DNA of 64,000 nucleotides, taken from NCBI GenBank assembly GCA_937927685.1, contig CALBSC010000078.1, positions 194,642 to 258,641 on the forward strand. The letters run 5' to 3'. Every line of letters begins with the position of its first letter. Positions within the stretch are counted from its first letter, which is position 1. The notes below the pieces were generated by a model. That model had not been told where the DNA came from, ran no database searches, and worked only from the letters and a program-made list of their open reading frames with translations. Source of the DNA: an uncultured Burkholderiales bacterium (lineage in GTDB: Bacteria; Pseudomonadota; Gammaproteobacteria; Burkholderiales; Burkholderiaceae_C). Below, piece by piece: positions 11,037 to 19,418 of the stretch. Both the position numbers and the translations under genes were made by a program.

Positions 11037-12052
11037 GGGATCGACTCTACACCCAAGTGCGCTTGCCGTCCCGGGTGGCACAACAGCGCGGCACGGGTGG
11101 CGGGGCTGCGCAGTTGCCGCAGCCACCATTGCAGGGCGCGGCCGGTGCGCGGGCCGCCCTCAGCGGCGCTGGTCTCGCTGGCCCCCCCGGGAAGGCTGCC
11201 CACGCCACCACGACGCCAGGCATAGCCGACCGAGGTGATGCGAGGCGGGCGCTGCACCTCGCGCACCACCAGTCGACCCGAGGTCAGGTAAGGGCGTGCC
11301 AGGGGCTCGGGCAGAAACCCGACGCCCAGACCGCGCAACTGGGCCTGCAACTTGGCTGACATCGAGGGCACGGTGAACACGTCCTGGCCAGCCAGCAAGC
11401 CCACGGTCATGCCCCGGCCCTGCGGGGTGGAGTCGGCCACGGCCACGGCCCGGTGCTGACGGATCAACTCGTCGGGCACCGGTTCCGTGTGGGTAGCCAG
11501 GGGGTGGTGAGGGGCGATGGCAAAGACAAACGGCAACTGACCCAGCGGTGCAAACTGCACGCCATGCGGCCCGGTGCTCGTCTCCACGCTCACGCCCAGC
11601 GCCAGATCGGCCTGACCGGAGGCGAGGGCCTGCAGGGTGCCGCTGAGCACCTCGTCGCGCAGGCGCAACCGGGTGGGCGGTCGGGACTCCAGGAAGGCCC
11701 CGCACAGCTCCATCAGGGTGGTGGGGTCGATCAGGCTGTCCACGGCAATCGTGAGCTCGCTCTCCCAGCCCGTGGCCACCCGGCGCACCCGTTGTGCCAC
11801 CGCCTCCAGTTCGGCCAGGATGCGTTGGCCCTCATCCATCAGTTCCTGGCCCGCAGCCGTGGGGCGGGCCTGGCGCGAGCGGCGATCAAACAGCAGGACA
11901 TCCAGAGCCTCCTCGAGTTGCCGCACCCGGTAGGTCAAGGCGCTCGGCACGAGGTGGAGGGCCCGGGCGGCGGCGGCGAAGCTGCCACAGCGTGCGATGG
12001 TCTGGAGCATCGAGAGCGCTTCGGGGGTCAGGACATCGCGGGTATTGGTCAT
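11033..12052 (-). CDS. LysR-family transcriptional regulator
   Basis: The 339-residue protein starts at ATG 12052 (MTNTRDVLTPEALSML). Residues 10-70 form the winged helix-turn-helix (FAAAARALHLVPSALTYRVRQLEEAL), followed by a substrate-binding domain to about residue 300. It is divergent from the pirin gene, with a LysR-type box in the 179-base gap. It heads a run of overlapping genes (FAD oxidoreductase, gluQ, trmB). By convention it would control the divergent pirin gene and its own operon; the inducer is unknown. The C-terminal tail after the effector domain (about residues 300-339) is Arg-rich and unusually long. Confidence 0.9.
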   Translation of the reverse strand: MTNTRDVLTPEALSMLQTIARCGSFAAAARALHLVPSALTYRVRQLEEALDVLLFDRRSRQARPTAAGQELMDEGQRILAELEAVAQRVRRVATGWESELTIAVDSLIDPTTLMELCGAFLESRPPTRLRLRDEVLSGTLQALASGQADLALGVSVETSTGPHGVQFAPLGQLPFVFAIAPHHPLATHTEPVPDELIRQHRAVAVADSTPQGRGMTVGLLAGQDVFTVPSMSAKLQAQLRGLGVGFLPEPLARPYLTSGRLVVREVQRPPRITSVGYAWRRGGVGSLPGGASETSAAEGGPRTGRALQWWLRQLRSPATRAALLCHPGRQAHLGVESIP

Positions 12053-12128
12053 GGGGCTTTGCAGAGGCTGAAGGACGGGACGGCACCAAGCCGTCACCAT
12101 CGTCACGGCGCCAGGATCGGACAGTCCA

Positions 12129-12143
12129 TTCAATTAATTTGAA
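12129..12143. promoter_or_regulatory. Candidate LysR-type operator (T-N11-A)
   Basis: TTCAA-TTAAT-TTGAA is a 15-base interrupted palindrome with five-base arms that fits the T-N11-A rule for LysR regulators. It lies between the divergent LysR and pirin genes, 77 bases before the LysR ATG and 89 bases before the pirin ATG. Confidence 0.6.
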
Positions 12144-12231
12144 CAATGACATCAATCATATGCCATCGAAATCGCACAGGTTTTCCGTACATTCGTGCCT
12201 GTTGGCGTTCACTTTTGTTCAGGAGATTCGC

Positions 12232-12927
12232 ATGATCACCCTCCGACGTTCCCAGGACCGCGGCTACGCGGACCACGGCTGGCTCAAGTCTTTCCACAGT
12301 TTTTCCTTCGCCGGCTACCACGACCCGGACCACATGGGGTGGGGCAACCTGCGGGTGATCAACGAGGACCGCATCGCGCCGGGCACCGGGTTTGGCACCC
12401 ACGGGCACCGTGACATGGAAATCATCAGCTACGTGCTCACCGGTGAACTGGCGCACCGTGACAGCATGGGCAACGTGAAGGGCATTCCGCCGGGCGATGT
12501 GCAGCGCATGAGTGCGGGCCGGGGGGTGCAGCACAGCGAGTTCAACCATGCCGCCGGGCAGATGACGCATTTCTTCCAGATCTGGATCGAGCCCAACGTG
12601 AGGGGCATCGAGCCGAGCTATGAGCAGGTGAGCGTGGCTGCGGCAGACAAGCGAGGGCGACTTGCGCGCATCGCAGCGCCTGAGCAGGGGGCCGTGCGAA
12701 TTCATGCGGATGCGACGCTGTATGCAGGTTTGTTTGACGCGCAGGAGTCTGCGCAGCTGGAACTGGCAGCCGGACGCCTGGGCTATGTGCAGCTGGTGCG
12801 TGGCGCCTTGCAGGTGAACGGCCAGGCCTTGCAGGCCGGAGACGCGCTGTTGTTGGCTGAAGAACCGTCGATCCGGCTCGAACAGGGGCAGGATGCCGAA
12901 GTACTGGTGTTTGACCTGGCCCGTTGA
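12232..12927 (+). CDS. Pirin family protein (YhaK/quercetinase-like bicupin)
   Basis: AGGAG seven bases before ATG 12232 fixes the start of this 231-residue protein; the frame stays open upstream but overlaps the LysR gene. The N-terminal cupin shows the pirin metal ligands in FGTHGHRDMEII (two His) and GRGVQHSEFN (His and Glu). The C-terminal cupin ends in LVFDLAR. Related proteins have quercetin 2,3-dioxygenase or redox-sensing activity; the natural substrate here is unknown. It is divergent from a LysR regulator and is followed by a flavoprotein gene 97 bases later. Confidence 0.92.
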   Translation: MITLRRSQDRGYADHGWLKSFHSFSFAGYHDPDHMGWGNLRVINEDRIAPGTGFGTHGHRDMEIISYVLTGELAHRDSMGNVKGIPPGDVQRMSAGRGVQHSEFNHAAGQMTHFFQIWIEPNVRGIEPSYEQVSVAAADKRGRLARIAAPEQGAVRIHADATLYAGLFDAQESAQLELAAGRLGYVQLVRGALQVNGQALQAGDALLLAEEPSIRLEQGQDAEVLVFDLAR

Positions 12928-12938
12928 GTGAGGTTCAT

Positions 12939-12958
12939 GTTCCTCGTTCCTGAGGAAC
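12939..12958. promoter_or_regulatory. Hairpin between pirin and flavoprotein genes
   Basis: GTTCCT and AGGAAC flank an eight-base loop; the inner CGTTCCT-G-AGGAACG is also symmetric. There is no T-run directly after. It may be a weak terminator or a processing hairpin after the pirin gene. Confidence 0.4.
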
Positions 12959-13024
12959 GGTTTCTGCGGGGCCAGTTTTTCCCGATTGCCCTTTTCCCTT
13001 CGTTCTTTTTTTAGGAGTACTTTC

Positions 13025-13558
13025 ATGGCTAAAACTGTTGTGGTCTTTCATTCCGGCTATGGTCATACCGAGCGCGTGGCCAACTTTGTGGCCGATGGTG
13101 CCAAGGCCGAGCTGGTGGTCATCGATGCCGATGGCAACGTGAGCGACGCCGACTGGAGCCGACTCGATGCGGCGGACGCCATCATCTTCGGCTCGCCCAC
13201 CTACATGGGCATGGCGTCGTGGCAATTCAAAAAGTTTGCTGACGCCTCGTCCAAGCGCTGGTTCACCAGTGCCTGGAAAGACAAGGTGGCCGGCGGCTTC
13301 ACCATCTCGGCCAGCCCGAGCGGCGACAAACTCTCCACCATCCAGTACTTCATCACGCTGGCGATGCAAAACGGCATGATCTGGGTAGGTCAACCGGCGA
13401 TGAATGACGGCACCCTCAACCGGCTGGGCTCCAACTCGGGGCTGATGGCGCAGGTGGGCCCGACCAGCCCGGCGAGCGAGATTCCACAAGGTGATCTGGA
13501 CACTGCCAAGGCCTATGGCCAGCGGGTGGCCGAGGTGGCCGCCAAGTTGCGCGGTTGA
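13025..13558 (+). CDS. Flavodoxin-like NAD(P)H-dependent FMN oxidoreductase
   Basis: The 177-residue protein begins MAKTVVVFHSGYGHTERVA, the FMN phosphate loop of the flavodoxin/WrbA fold. FGSPTYMGMASWQFKKF (about residues 57-73) fits the second FMN-binding loop, and AGGFTISASPSGDK fits the third. TTAGGAG before the ATG is a strong ribosome binding site. It is probably a cytoplasmic FMN-dependent quinone or general reductase. It follows the pirin gene in the same direction, so co-transcription is plausible. It is shorter than WrbA (about 198 residues). Confidence 0.85.
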   Translation: MAKTVVVFHSGYGHTERVANFVADGAKAELVVIDADGNVSDADWSRLDAADAIIFGSPTYMGMASWQFKKFADASSKRWFTSAWKDKVAGGFTISASPSGDKLSTIQYFITLAMQNGMIWVGQPAMNDGTLNRLGSNSGLMAQVGPTSPASEIPQGDLDTAKAYGQRVAEVAAKLRG

Positions 13559-13571
13559 GCGAAGGCTGGAT

Positions 13572-13609
13572 GCCTGGCAGGTGCCAGGCGTCTGACACGC
13601 CAGGCGTGT
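13572..13609. terminator. Convergent double hairpin
   Basis: Two adjacent hairpins, GCCTGGC/GCCAGGC with loop AGGT (13572-13589) and ACACGC/GCGTGT with loop CAG just after, fill the gap between the convergent flavoprotein and trhO genes. No T-run follows either one. A bidirectional transcription end is likely. Confidence 0.55.
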
Positions 13610-13615
13610 GCAGGC

Positions 13616-14350
13616 TCAAGGGGTGGCGGATAAATCGGGTGCCAGCGCCACCCGTTCGTCAAACACGAAGCAGTCTCCGCGGTAATGCGCGCCACCCACT
13701 TCCTCGAAGTACTTGAGGATGCCGCCTTCGAGTTGATACACCGACTCGAGCCCGATCTCGCGCAGATAGATGGCGGCTTTCTCGCACCGGATGCCCCCCG
13801 TGCAATAACTCACCACGGTCTTGCCCTCCAGTTCAGCGCGGTGCGCTTGCGCGGCCGCCGGGAATTCGCTGAACCGGCTGATGCGCCAGTCGATGGCGCC
13901 TTCGAACGCGCCTGCATCCACCTCGAAGGCATTGCGGGTATCGAGCGTCACCACCGCACGCCCCTCGTCGTCATGGCCCTGGTCCAGCCAGCGCTTGACG
14001 GTATCGGCGCGCACCGAGGGCGCCCGTCCACCTGCCGGACGGATGGTCGGGTGGTTCATGCGGATGATCTCGCGCTTGCACTTCACCAGCATGCGCTGGA
14101 AGGGTTGTGTGTCCGACCAGCTTTCCTTGGGGGCGATGTCGGCAAAACGCGCATCTTGACGCATGAAGCCGACAAAAGCGCGTACACCCGCTTCGGGTCC
14201 CGCCAGAAACAGGTTGATTCCCTCGGGTGAAAGCAGGATGGTGCCTTTGAGGCCATCCTCGCGTGCACGCTCCAGCCAGGGCTCATGCAGGCCCTGGGGG
14301 TCGTCGATGTCGACGAATTTGTAGGCTGAAATGTTCAGAATGTCCTTCAC
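13616..14350 (-). CDS. trhO: tRNA uridine(34) hydroxylase, rhodanese-type
   Basis: The 244-residue protein matches the TrhO/YceA (UPF0176) family. An N-terminal alpha/beta domain contains LKGTILLSPEGINLFLAG, and a rhodanese domain carries the active loop YCTGGIRCEKA with its catalytic cysteine (about residue 183). TrhO hydroxylates U34 of certain tRNAs, the first step of the 5-methoxyuridine or 5-oxyacetate modification. It is divergent from dnaE with only 49 bases between start codons. Confidence 0.9.
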   Translation of the reverse strand: MKDILNISAYKFVDIDDPQGLHEPWLERAREDGLKGTILLSPEGINLFLAGPEAGVRAFVGFMRQDARFADIAPKESWSDTQPFQRMLVKCKREIIRMNHPTIRPAGGRAPSVRADTVKRWLDQGHDDEGRAVVTLDTRNAFEVDAGAFEGAIDWRISRFSEFPAAAQAHRAELEGKTVVSYCTGGIRCEKAAIYLREIGLESVYQLEGGILKYFEEVGGAHYRGDCFVFDERVALAPDLSATP

Positions 14351-14387
14351 GCGGACATTTTACGAGGCGGCGTGCCGTGGCCGTGCC

Positions 14388-14393
14388 TACAAT
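14388..14393 (+). promoter_or_regulatory. dnaE -10 element directly before the start codon
   Basis: TACAAT (preceded by GCC) matches the -10 hexamer seen before other genes of this window. Only six bases separate it from the dnaE ATG, so transcription would begin at or next to that codon. No clear -35 hexamer and no Shine-Dalgarno sequence are visible. Confidence 0.5.
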
Positions 14394-14399
14394 CTCTTC

Positions 14400-17300
14400 A
14401 TGTTCGTTCATCTGCGCCTGCATTCCGAGTTTTCCGTGGTCGATGGCACCAACCGCATCGACGATGCGGTGCAGGTGGCAGCCCGTGACGGGCAACCGGC
14501 GTTGGCCATCACCGACCTCAACAACCTCTTTGGCGGCATCAAGTTTTACAAAGCCGCGCGGGGTGCCGGGGTCAAGCCTGTGCTGGGCGCAGAAGTGGTG
14601 GTCGAGGGGTTGTCGGACGACCTGGCGCAGACCTCGCGCATGTTGTTGCTGGTGCAAGACCACGCCGGTTATCTGAACCTGTGCGAACTGCTGGCCCGTG
14701 CCTGGACTCAGAACGTGGTGCGTGATCAGGCCGTGGTCAAGCAGGCCTGGCTGCGCGAACTTGCACAAGGCCTGATCGCGCTGTCGGGCGCTCAGGCCGG
14801 GGCCGTGGGGCAGGCGCTGATGCAGGGCAATGCCTCCAAGGCCGGTGAAGTGGCGTTGTTGCTGGCGTCCATCTTCCCGCATCGTTTTTACCTCGAGTTG
14901 CAGCGCGCCGGCCGTGCCGATGACGAAGCCCATGTGATGGCGGCGGTGCAACTGGCGGCACGTCTCAAGCTGCCGGTGGTGGCCACCCACCCGGTGCAGT
15001 TCACCCAACCCGACGACTACGAGGCCCACGAGGCCCGCGTATGCATTGCCGAAGGCGAGATCCTGGGCAATGCGCGGCGTGTGCGCAAGTTCACCCGCGA
15101 GCAATACTTCAAGTCGGCCGATCAAATGCGCTCGCTCTTCGCCGACGTACCCTCGGCCCTGGCCAACACGGTGGAAATTGCCCGTCGCTGCAACCTCACG
15201 CTCACCTTGGGCAAGCCGCAATTGCCGGACTACCCCACGCCCCCGGTGGACGGGCGGCAGTTGCCCATGGAGGAGTATTTCCGTCACGCCTCGCACCAGG
15301 GCCTGGAGGCGCGGTTGCGTCAGCGTTTCCCTGACGAGGCCGAGCGCGAGCGCCAGCGTCCCGCCTACGTCGAGCGGCTGGAGTTCGAGATCCAGACCAT
15401 CATCAAGATGGGCTTTCCGGGTTACTTCCTGATCGTGAGCGACTTCATCAACTGGGCCAAGCACAACGGCTGCCCGGTGGGGCCGGGACGGGGGTCGGGG
15501 GCGGGTTCGCTGGTGGCGTATTCGCTCAGCATCACCGACCTGGATCCGCTGCAGTACAAGCTGCTGTTTGAACGTTTCCTGAATCCGGAGCGGGTGTCCA
15601 TGCCCGACTTCGACATCGATTTCTGTCAGACCAACCGCGACCGCGTCATCGATTACGTCAAGGAAAAGTATGGCCGCAACGCGGTCAGCCAGATCGCCAC
15701 CTTCGGCACCATGGCGGCGCGAGCCGCCATCCGCGATGTGGGTCGGGTGCTCGACATGAGCTACACCTTCTGCGATGGCATCTCCAAGCTCATCCCCAAC
15801 AAGCCTGGCCAGCACATCACCATTGCGGGCGCGCTGGAGGTGGAGCCGCAACTGGCCGAGCGCCAGGCCAAGGAGGACGAGGTTCGGACCTTGCTGGCCA
15901 TGGCGCAAAAACTCGAGGGCATGACACGCAACGTGGGCATGCACGCCGGCGGTGTGTTGATTGCCCCGGGGCGTCTCACCGATTTTTGTCCGCTCTACCA
16001 GCAGCCGGGCAGCGGGTCGGCGGTGAGCCAGTTCGACAAGGACGATGTCGAGGCCGCGGGTCTGGTGAAGTTCGACTTTCTGGGACTGGCCACGCTCACC
16101 ATCCTGGAAATTGCACGCGACTTCATCCGCGCACGGCACCCTGGACAGGTCAACTTCAGTTTCGATGACATCCCGCTGGATGACGCCACCACCTACAAGC
16201 TGTTCCAAGATGGCAAGACCGAAGCCGTGTTCCAGTTTGAAAGCCGCGGCATGCAGGGCATGTTGCGCGATGCGCGACCCACGCGACTCGAAGACCTGAT
16301 CGCGCTCAACGCCCTGTACCGTCCCGGCCCGATGGACCTGATCCCCAGCTTTGTGGCGCGCAAGCACGGCCGCGAGACGGTGGAGTATCCGCACCCTCTG
16401 GTGGAATCCGTGTTGGCCGAGACCTACGGCATCATGGTTTACCAGGAGCAGGTCATGCAGACCGCGCAGGTGCTGGGTGGCTACTCGCTGGGTGGCGCCG
16501 ATTTGCTGCGCCGGGCCATGGGCAAGAAAAAAGCCGAGGAGATGGCCGAGCACCGGCAAATCTTCCGCGAGGGCGCGGCCAAGAACAACATCCCCGAGCA
16601 TAAGGCCGATGAAATCTTCGACCTGATGGAGAAGTTTGCCGGCTACGGTTTCAACAAGTCGCACGCTGCCGCTTACTCGCTGCTGGCCTATCAGACCGGC
16701 TGGCTCAAGGTGCACTACACGGCCGAGTTTTTCTGCGCCAACATGACGGTGGAGATGGACGACACCGACAAGCTCAAGGTGTTGTACGAGGACGCGGTGT
16801 CCATGGGCATCACCTTCGAGCCGCCGGATGTGAACCGTGGCCGTTACCGCTTTGAGCCGGTGGCCGACCAGTTGATCCGCTATGGCCTGGGGGCCATCAA
16901 GGGCACGGGCCAGCAGGCCATCGAAGCCATCGTGGCCGCGCGCGAGAGCGGCGGCCCCTTCACCAGTCTGTACGACTTCTGCCGCCGCGTGGACCGCACA
17001 CGCCTGAACAAGCGCACCGTCGAGGCGTTGGTGAAGGCCGGGGCTTTCGATGCCCTGGAACGCAACCGTGCCGCGCTGGTGGCCTCCATCGATCGTGCGT
17101 TTGAATTTGCGCAGGCCTGCGAGGCCAACGCCCACCAGGGCGGCTTGTTTGATGGCGGCGATGACCACGGATCGAGCACGCAGGAACCCGAGTTGGTGCG
17201 CGCCATGCCCTGGGGTGTCAAGGAGCGGTTGACGCTGGAAAAAACCGCGGTGGGGTTTTACCTCTCCGGCCATTTGTTCGACGAGGTCGAGCGCGAGGTG

Positions 17301-17867
17301 CGGCAATTCGTCAAGCGCCGGCTCGACGAATTGATGGACTCGCGCGAACCGCAACTGCTGGTCGGTGTGGTGTCCGATTTCCGCATCATCAATGGGCAGC
17401 GCGGTCGTCTTGCCCTCTTCAAACTCGACGACAAGAGCCAGGTGATCGAAGCCTCCGCCGACGAGGGTTTGTTCAATGCCCACAAGCACCTGTTGCGTGA
17501 CGATGAGCTGGTGGTGGTGATGGCGCGTGCACAGCCCGACCGTTTCTCGGGGGGGCTGCGCCTGCAGGTGCAACAGGTGTGGGACCTGACCCAGGCGCGC
17601 TGCCGCTTTGGCAAATACCTGCGGGTGGAAGTCAATGGCCAAGTCCCTGACATTGCGCGCGTGGTGCGCGAGCATCCGGTGCGCACGGAAAGCTCCGAGC
17701 AAGGCGAGCTGAGCCGTGGCCTGGGGGTTCGTCTGCATGTGCTGCGCGAGGGCGCGCAGGCCGAACTGCAACTGGGGGAGGCCGCGCGTTTTTACCCCAG
17801 CGACGCAGCCCTGGCCAGCTGGATGGCACAGGCCCACAACGGGCAAGCCCGTATCGTCTACGATTGA
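14400..17867 (+). CDS. dnaE: DNA polymerase III subunit alpha
   Basis: The 1155-residue protein has the expected DnaE length and order: an N-terminal PHP domain (MFVHLRLHSEFSVVDG), the polymerase core with GPGRGSGAGSLVAY near residue 361, and PDFDIDFC with catalytic Asp403 and Asp405. Then come the fingers and tau-binding regions, helix-hairpin-helix and OB-fold domains. It is the replicative polymerase subunit. ATG 14400 was chosen because family N-termini begin at FVHLR. A -10-like TACAAT ends only six bases before it and there is no Shine-Dalgarno sequence, suggesting a leaderless transcript. pgsA follows five bases later. Confidence 0.97.
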   Translation: MFVHLRLHSEFSVVDGTNRIDDAVQVAARDGQPALAITDLNNLFGGIKFYKAARGAGVKPVLGAEVVVEGLSDDLAQTSRMLLLVQDHAGYLNLCELLARAWTQNVVRDQAVVKQAWLRELAQGLIALSGAQAGAVGQALMQGNASKAGEVALLLASIFPHRFYLELQRAGRADDEAHVMAAVQLAARLKLPVVATHPVQFTQPDDYEAHEARVCIAEGEILGNARRVRKFTREQYFKSADQMRSLFADVPSALANTVEIARRCNLTLTLGKPQLPDYPTPPVDGRQLPMEEYFRHASHQGLEARLRQRFPDEAERERQRPAYVERLEFEIQTIIKMGFPGYFLIVSDFINWAKHNGCPVGPGRGSGAGSLVAYSLSITDLDPLQYKLLFERFLNPERVSMPDFDIDFCQTNRDRVIDYVKEKYGRNAVSQIATFGTMAARAAIRDVGRVLDMSYTFCDGISKLIPNKPGQHITIAGALEVEPQLAERQAKEDEVRTLLAMAQKLEGMTRNVGMHAGGVLIAPGRLTDFCPLYQQPGSGSAVSQFDKDDVEAAGLVKFDFLGLATLTILEIARDFIRARHPGQVNFSFDDIPLDDATTYKLFQDGKTEAVFQFESRGMQGMLRDARPTRLEDLIALNALYRPGPMDLIPSFVARKHGRETVEYPHPLVESVLAETYGIMVYQEQVMQTAQVLGGYSLGGADLLRRAMGKKKAEEMAEHRQIFREGAAKNNIPEHKADEIFDLMEKFAGYGFNKSHAAAYSLLAYQTGWLKVHYTAEFFCANMTVEMDDTDKLKVLYEDAVSMGITFEPPDVNRGRYRFEPVADQLIRYGLGAIKGTGQQAIEAIVAARESGGPFTSLYDFCRRVDRTRLNKRTVEALVKAGAFDALERNRAALVASIDRAFEFAQACEANAHQGGLFDGGDDHGSSTQEPELVRAMPWGVKERLTLEKTAVGFYLSGHLFDEVEREVRQFVKRRLDELMDSREPQLLVGVVSDFRIINGQRGRLALFKLDDKSQVIEASADEGLFNAHKHLLRDDELVVVMARAQPDRFSGGLRLQVQQVWDLTQARCRFGKYLRVEVNGQVPDIARVVREHPVRTESSEQGELSRGLGVRLHVLREGAQAELQLGEAARFYPSDAALASWMAQAHNGQARIVYD

Positions 17868-17872
17868 GCCCC

Positions 17873-18439
17873 ATGTTCTTCACACTGCCCAACCTGATGA
17901 CCTGGACGCGTATTGCGGCCATTCCGCTCATCGTGGCGGTGTTTTACCTCCCGCTGGCCCCCGAGATGCGCAATCTCACGGCCACGGTGATGTTCGTGGT
18001 CTTTGCGCTGACCGACTGGCTGGACGGCTACCTGGCCCGAAAGCTCAACCAGACCTCGTCCTTTGGCGCATTCCTGGACCCGGTGGCGGACAAGTTTCTG
18101 GTCTGTGCCAGCCTGCTGGTGCTGGTGCACCTGGGGCGTGCCGATGTGTTTGTGGCGCTCATCATCATCGGTCGCGAAATTGCCATCTCGGCCCTGCGCG
18201 AGTGGATGGCGCAGATTGGCGCCTCACGCAGTGTGGCGGTGCACATGCTGGGCAAGCTCAAGACCATGGTGCAGATGGTGGCGATTCCCTTCCTGCTGTT
18301 TGAAGGGCGCCTCTTCGGCGTCATCGACACCTTGTGGTGGGGTCAGGTGATGATCTGGATTGCGGCCGGGTTGACCGTGTGGTCCATGGTGTACTACCTG
18401 CAAAAGGCGTTGCCCGCCATTCGTCAGCACGCCCGATGA
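17873..18439 (+). CDS. pgsA: CDP-diacylglycerol-glycerol-3-phosphate 3-phosphatidyltransferase
   Basis: The 188-residue membrane protein contains the CDP-alcohol phosphotransferase signature, DG-x2-AR-x8-G-x3-D-x3-D, within DWLDGYLARKLNQ and FGAFLDPVADKF. It makes phosphatidylglycerol phosphate at the inner membrane. ATG 17873 lies five bases after the dnaE stop; a TTG overlapping that stop is a possible earlier start. Its own stop overlaps the next start (ATGA), so dnaE, pgsA and the transporter gene probably share a transcript. Confidence 0.93.
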   Translation: MFFTLPNLMTWTRIAAIPLIVAVFYLPLAPEMRNLTATVMFVVFALTDWLDGYLARKLNQTSSFGAFLDPVADKFLVCASLLVLVHLGRADVFVALIIIGREIAISALREWMAQIGASRSVAVHMLGKLKTMVQMVAIPFLLFEGRLFGVIDTLWWGQVMIWIAAGLTVWSMVYYLQKALPAIRQHAR

Positions 18440-19347
18440 ACCCGACTTCGCCCGGAACGGGCGCACCGGCTCGCGCGGAATGGGTGCATCTGATGCCGGC
18501 TGTGTTCGTGCTCATCTGGAGCACGGGCTTTATCGTCGCGCGATTTGGCATGCCCTACTCACCACCCTTGGGTTTCCTGATGTGGCGTTACGCGCTGTCC
18601 ATCCTGTGCTTTCTGGTGTGGATCCGCGTCGCCCGTGTGGCCTGGCCGCGCACGCGTGACCAGTGGTGGCACCTGAGTGTCACGGGAGTGCTGATGCACG
18701 CGGGCTACCTGGCCGGTGTGTGGTCCTCGGTCAAGGCCGGCATGGGGGCCGGATTGACGGCGCTGATCGTCGGGTTGCAGCCGGTGCTCACCGCGGTCTG
18801 GTTGTCTTCACGCGGCGGCTCGGTGAGTCGCCGACAGTGGCTGGGCCTGTGGCTGGGGTTGGCTGGCCTGGTCCTGGTGGTGTGGCACAAACTGGGCAGC
18901 CTCGAGGTCTCTGCCTGGACGCTGGTGTGTGCCACCACGGCCCTGTTGTCCATCACCACCGGCACGCTCTACCAGAAACGCCACGTCCAGCCCTGCGATG
19001 TCCGCACTGCCAACACGGTGCAACTCGCCGCCGCGGCGCTCGTCACCTGGCCCCTGGCGTGGCTGGAAACCGACTCCATGGTCTGGCACCCGCAGTTGAT
19101 GGGCGCCATGGCCTGGTCGGTCCTGGGCATGACGTTGGGGGGCAGTTCCCTGCTGTATCTGCTCATACAACGTGGCGCCGCGGCGAGTGTGAGTAGCCTC
19201 ATGTATCTGGTGCCCCCGTGCACGGCCACCATCGCCTGGTTTCTGTTTGATGAGCCCATCACGGCGCTGACCCTGGTCGGTATTGCCCTCACTGCCTTGG
19301 GGGTGAGCCTGGTGGTGCGAGCCCCCGTGGTCACGCGAGCGACATAG
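18436..19347 (+). CDS. EamA-family drug/metabolite transporter
   Basis: The 303-residue protein has about ten hydrophobic segments arranged as two EamA repeats, with the characteristic LIWSTGFIVARFG in helix 1 and LTALGVSLVVRAP near the end. It is probably an inner-membrane exporter of a small metabolite; the substrate is unknown. The ATG overlaps the pgsA stop by four bases, which supports this start. Confidence 0.87.
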   Translation: MNPTSPGTGAPARAEWVHLMPAVFVLIWSTGFIVARFGMPYSPPLGFLMWRYALSILCFLVWIRVARVAWPRTRDQWWHLSVTGVLMHAGYLAGVWSSVKAGMGAGLTALIVGLQPVLTAVWLSSRGGSVSRRQWLGLWLGLAGLVLVVWHKLGSLEVSAWTLVCATTALLSITTGTLYQKRHVQPCDVRTANTVQLAAAALVTWPLAWLETDSMVWHPQLMGAMAWSVLGMTLGGSSLLYLLIQRGAAASVSSLMYLVPPCTATIAWFLFDEPITALTLVGIALTALGVSLVVRAPVVTRAT

Positions 19348-19418
19348 TTTCACGTGCCTGATCCCGTCGCTGCGGGCTTTCGGTCGACAATCCCGATCAG
19401 ATTTTTTTCGGAGCCACC

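Noticed and set aside
14283..17846. A 1187-codon open frame antisense to dnaE
   Set aside because: It mirrors dnaE almost exactly, its translation is His/Gln/Leu-rich without known motifs, and it arises from GC-rich codon bias. dnaE on the other strand is certain.
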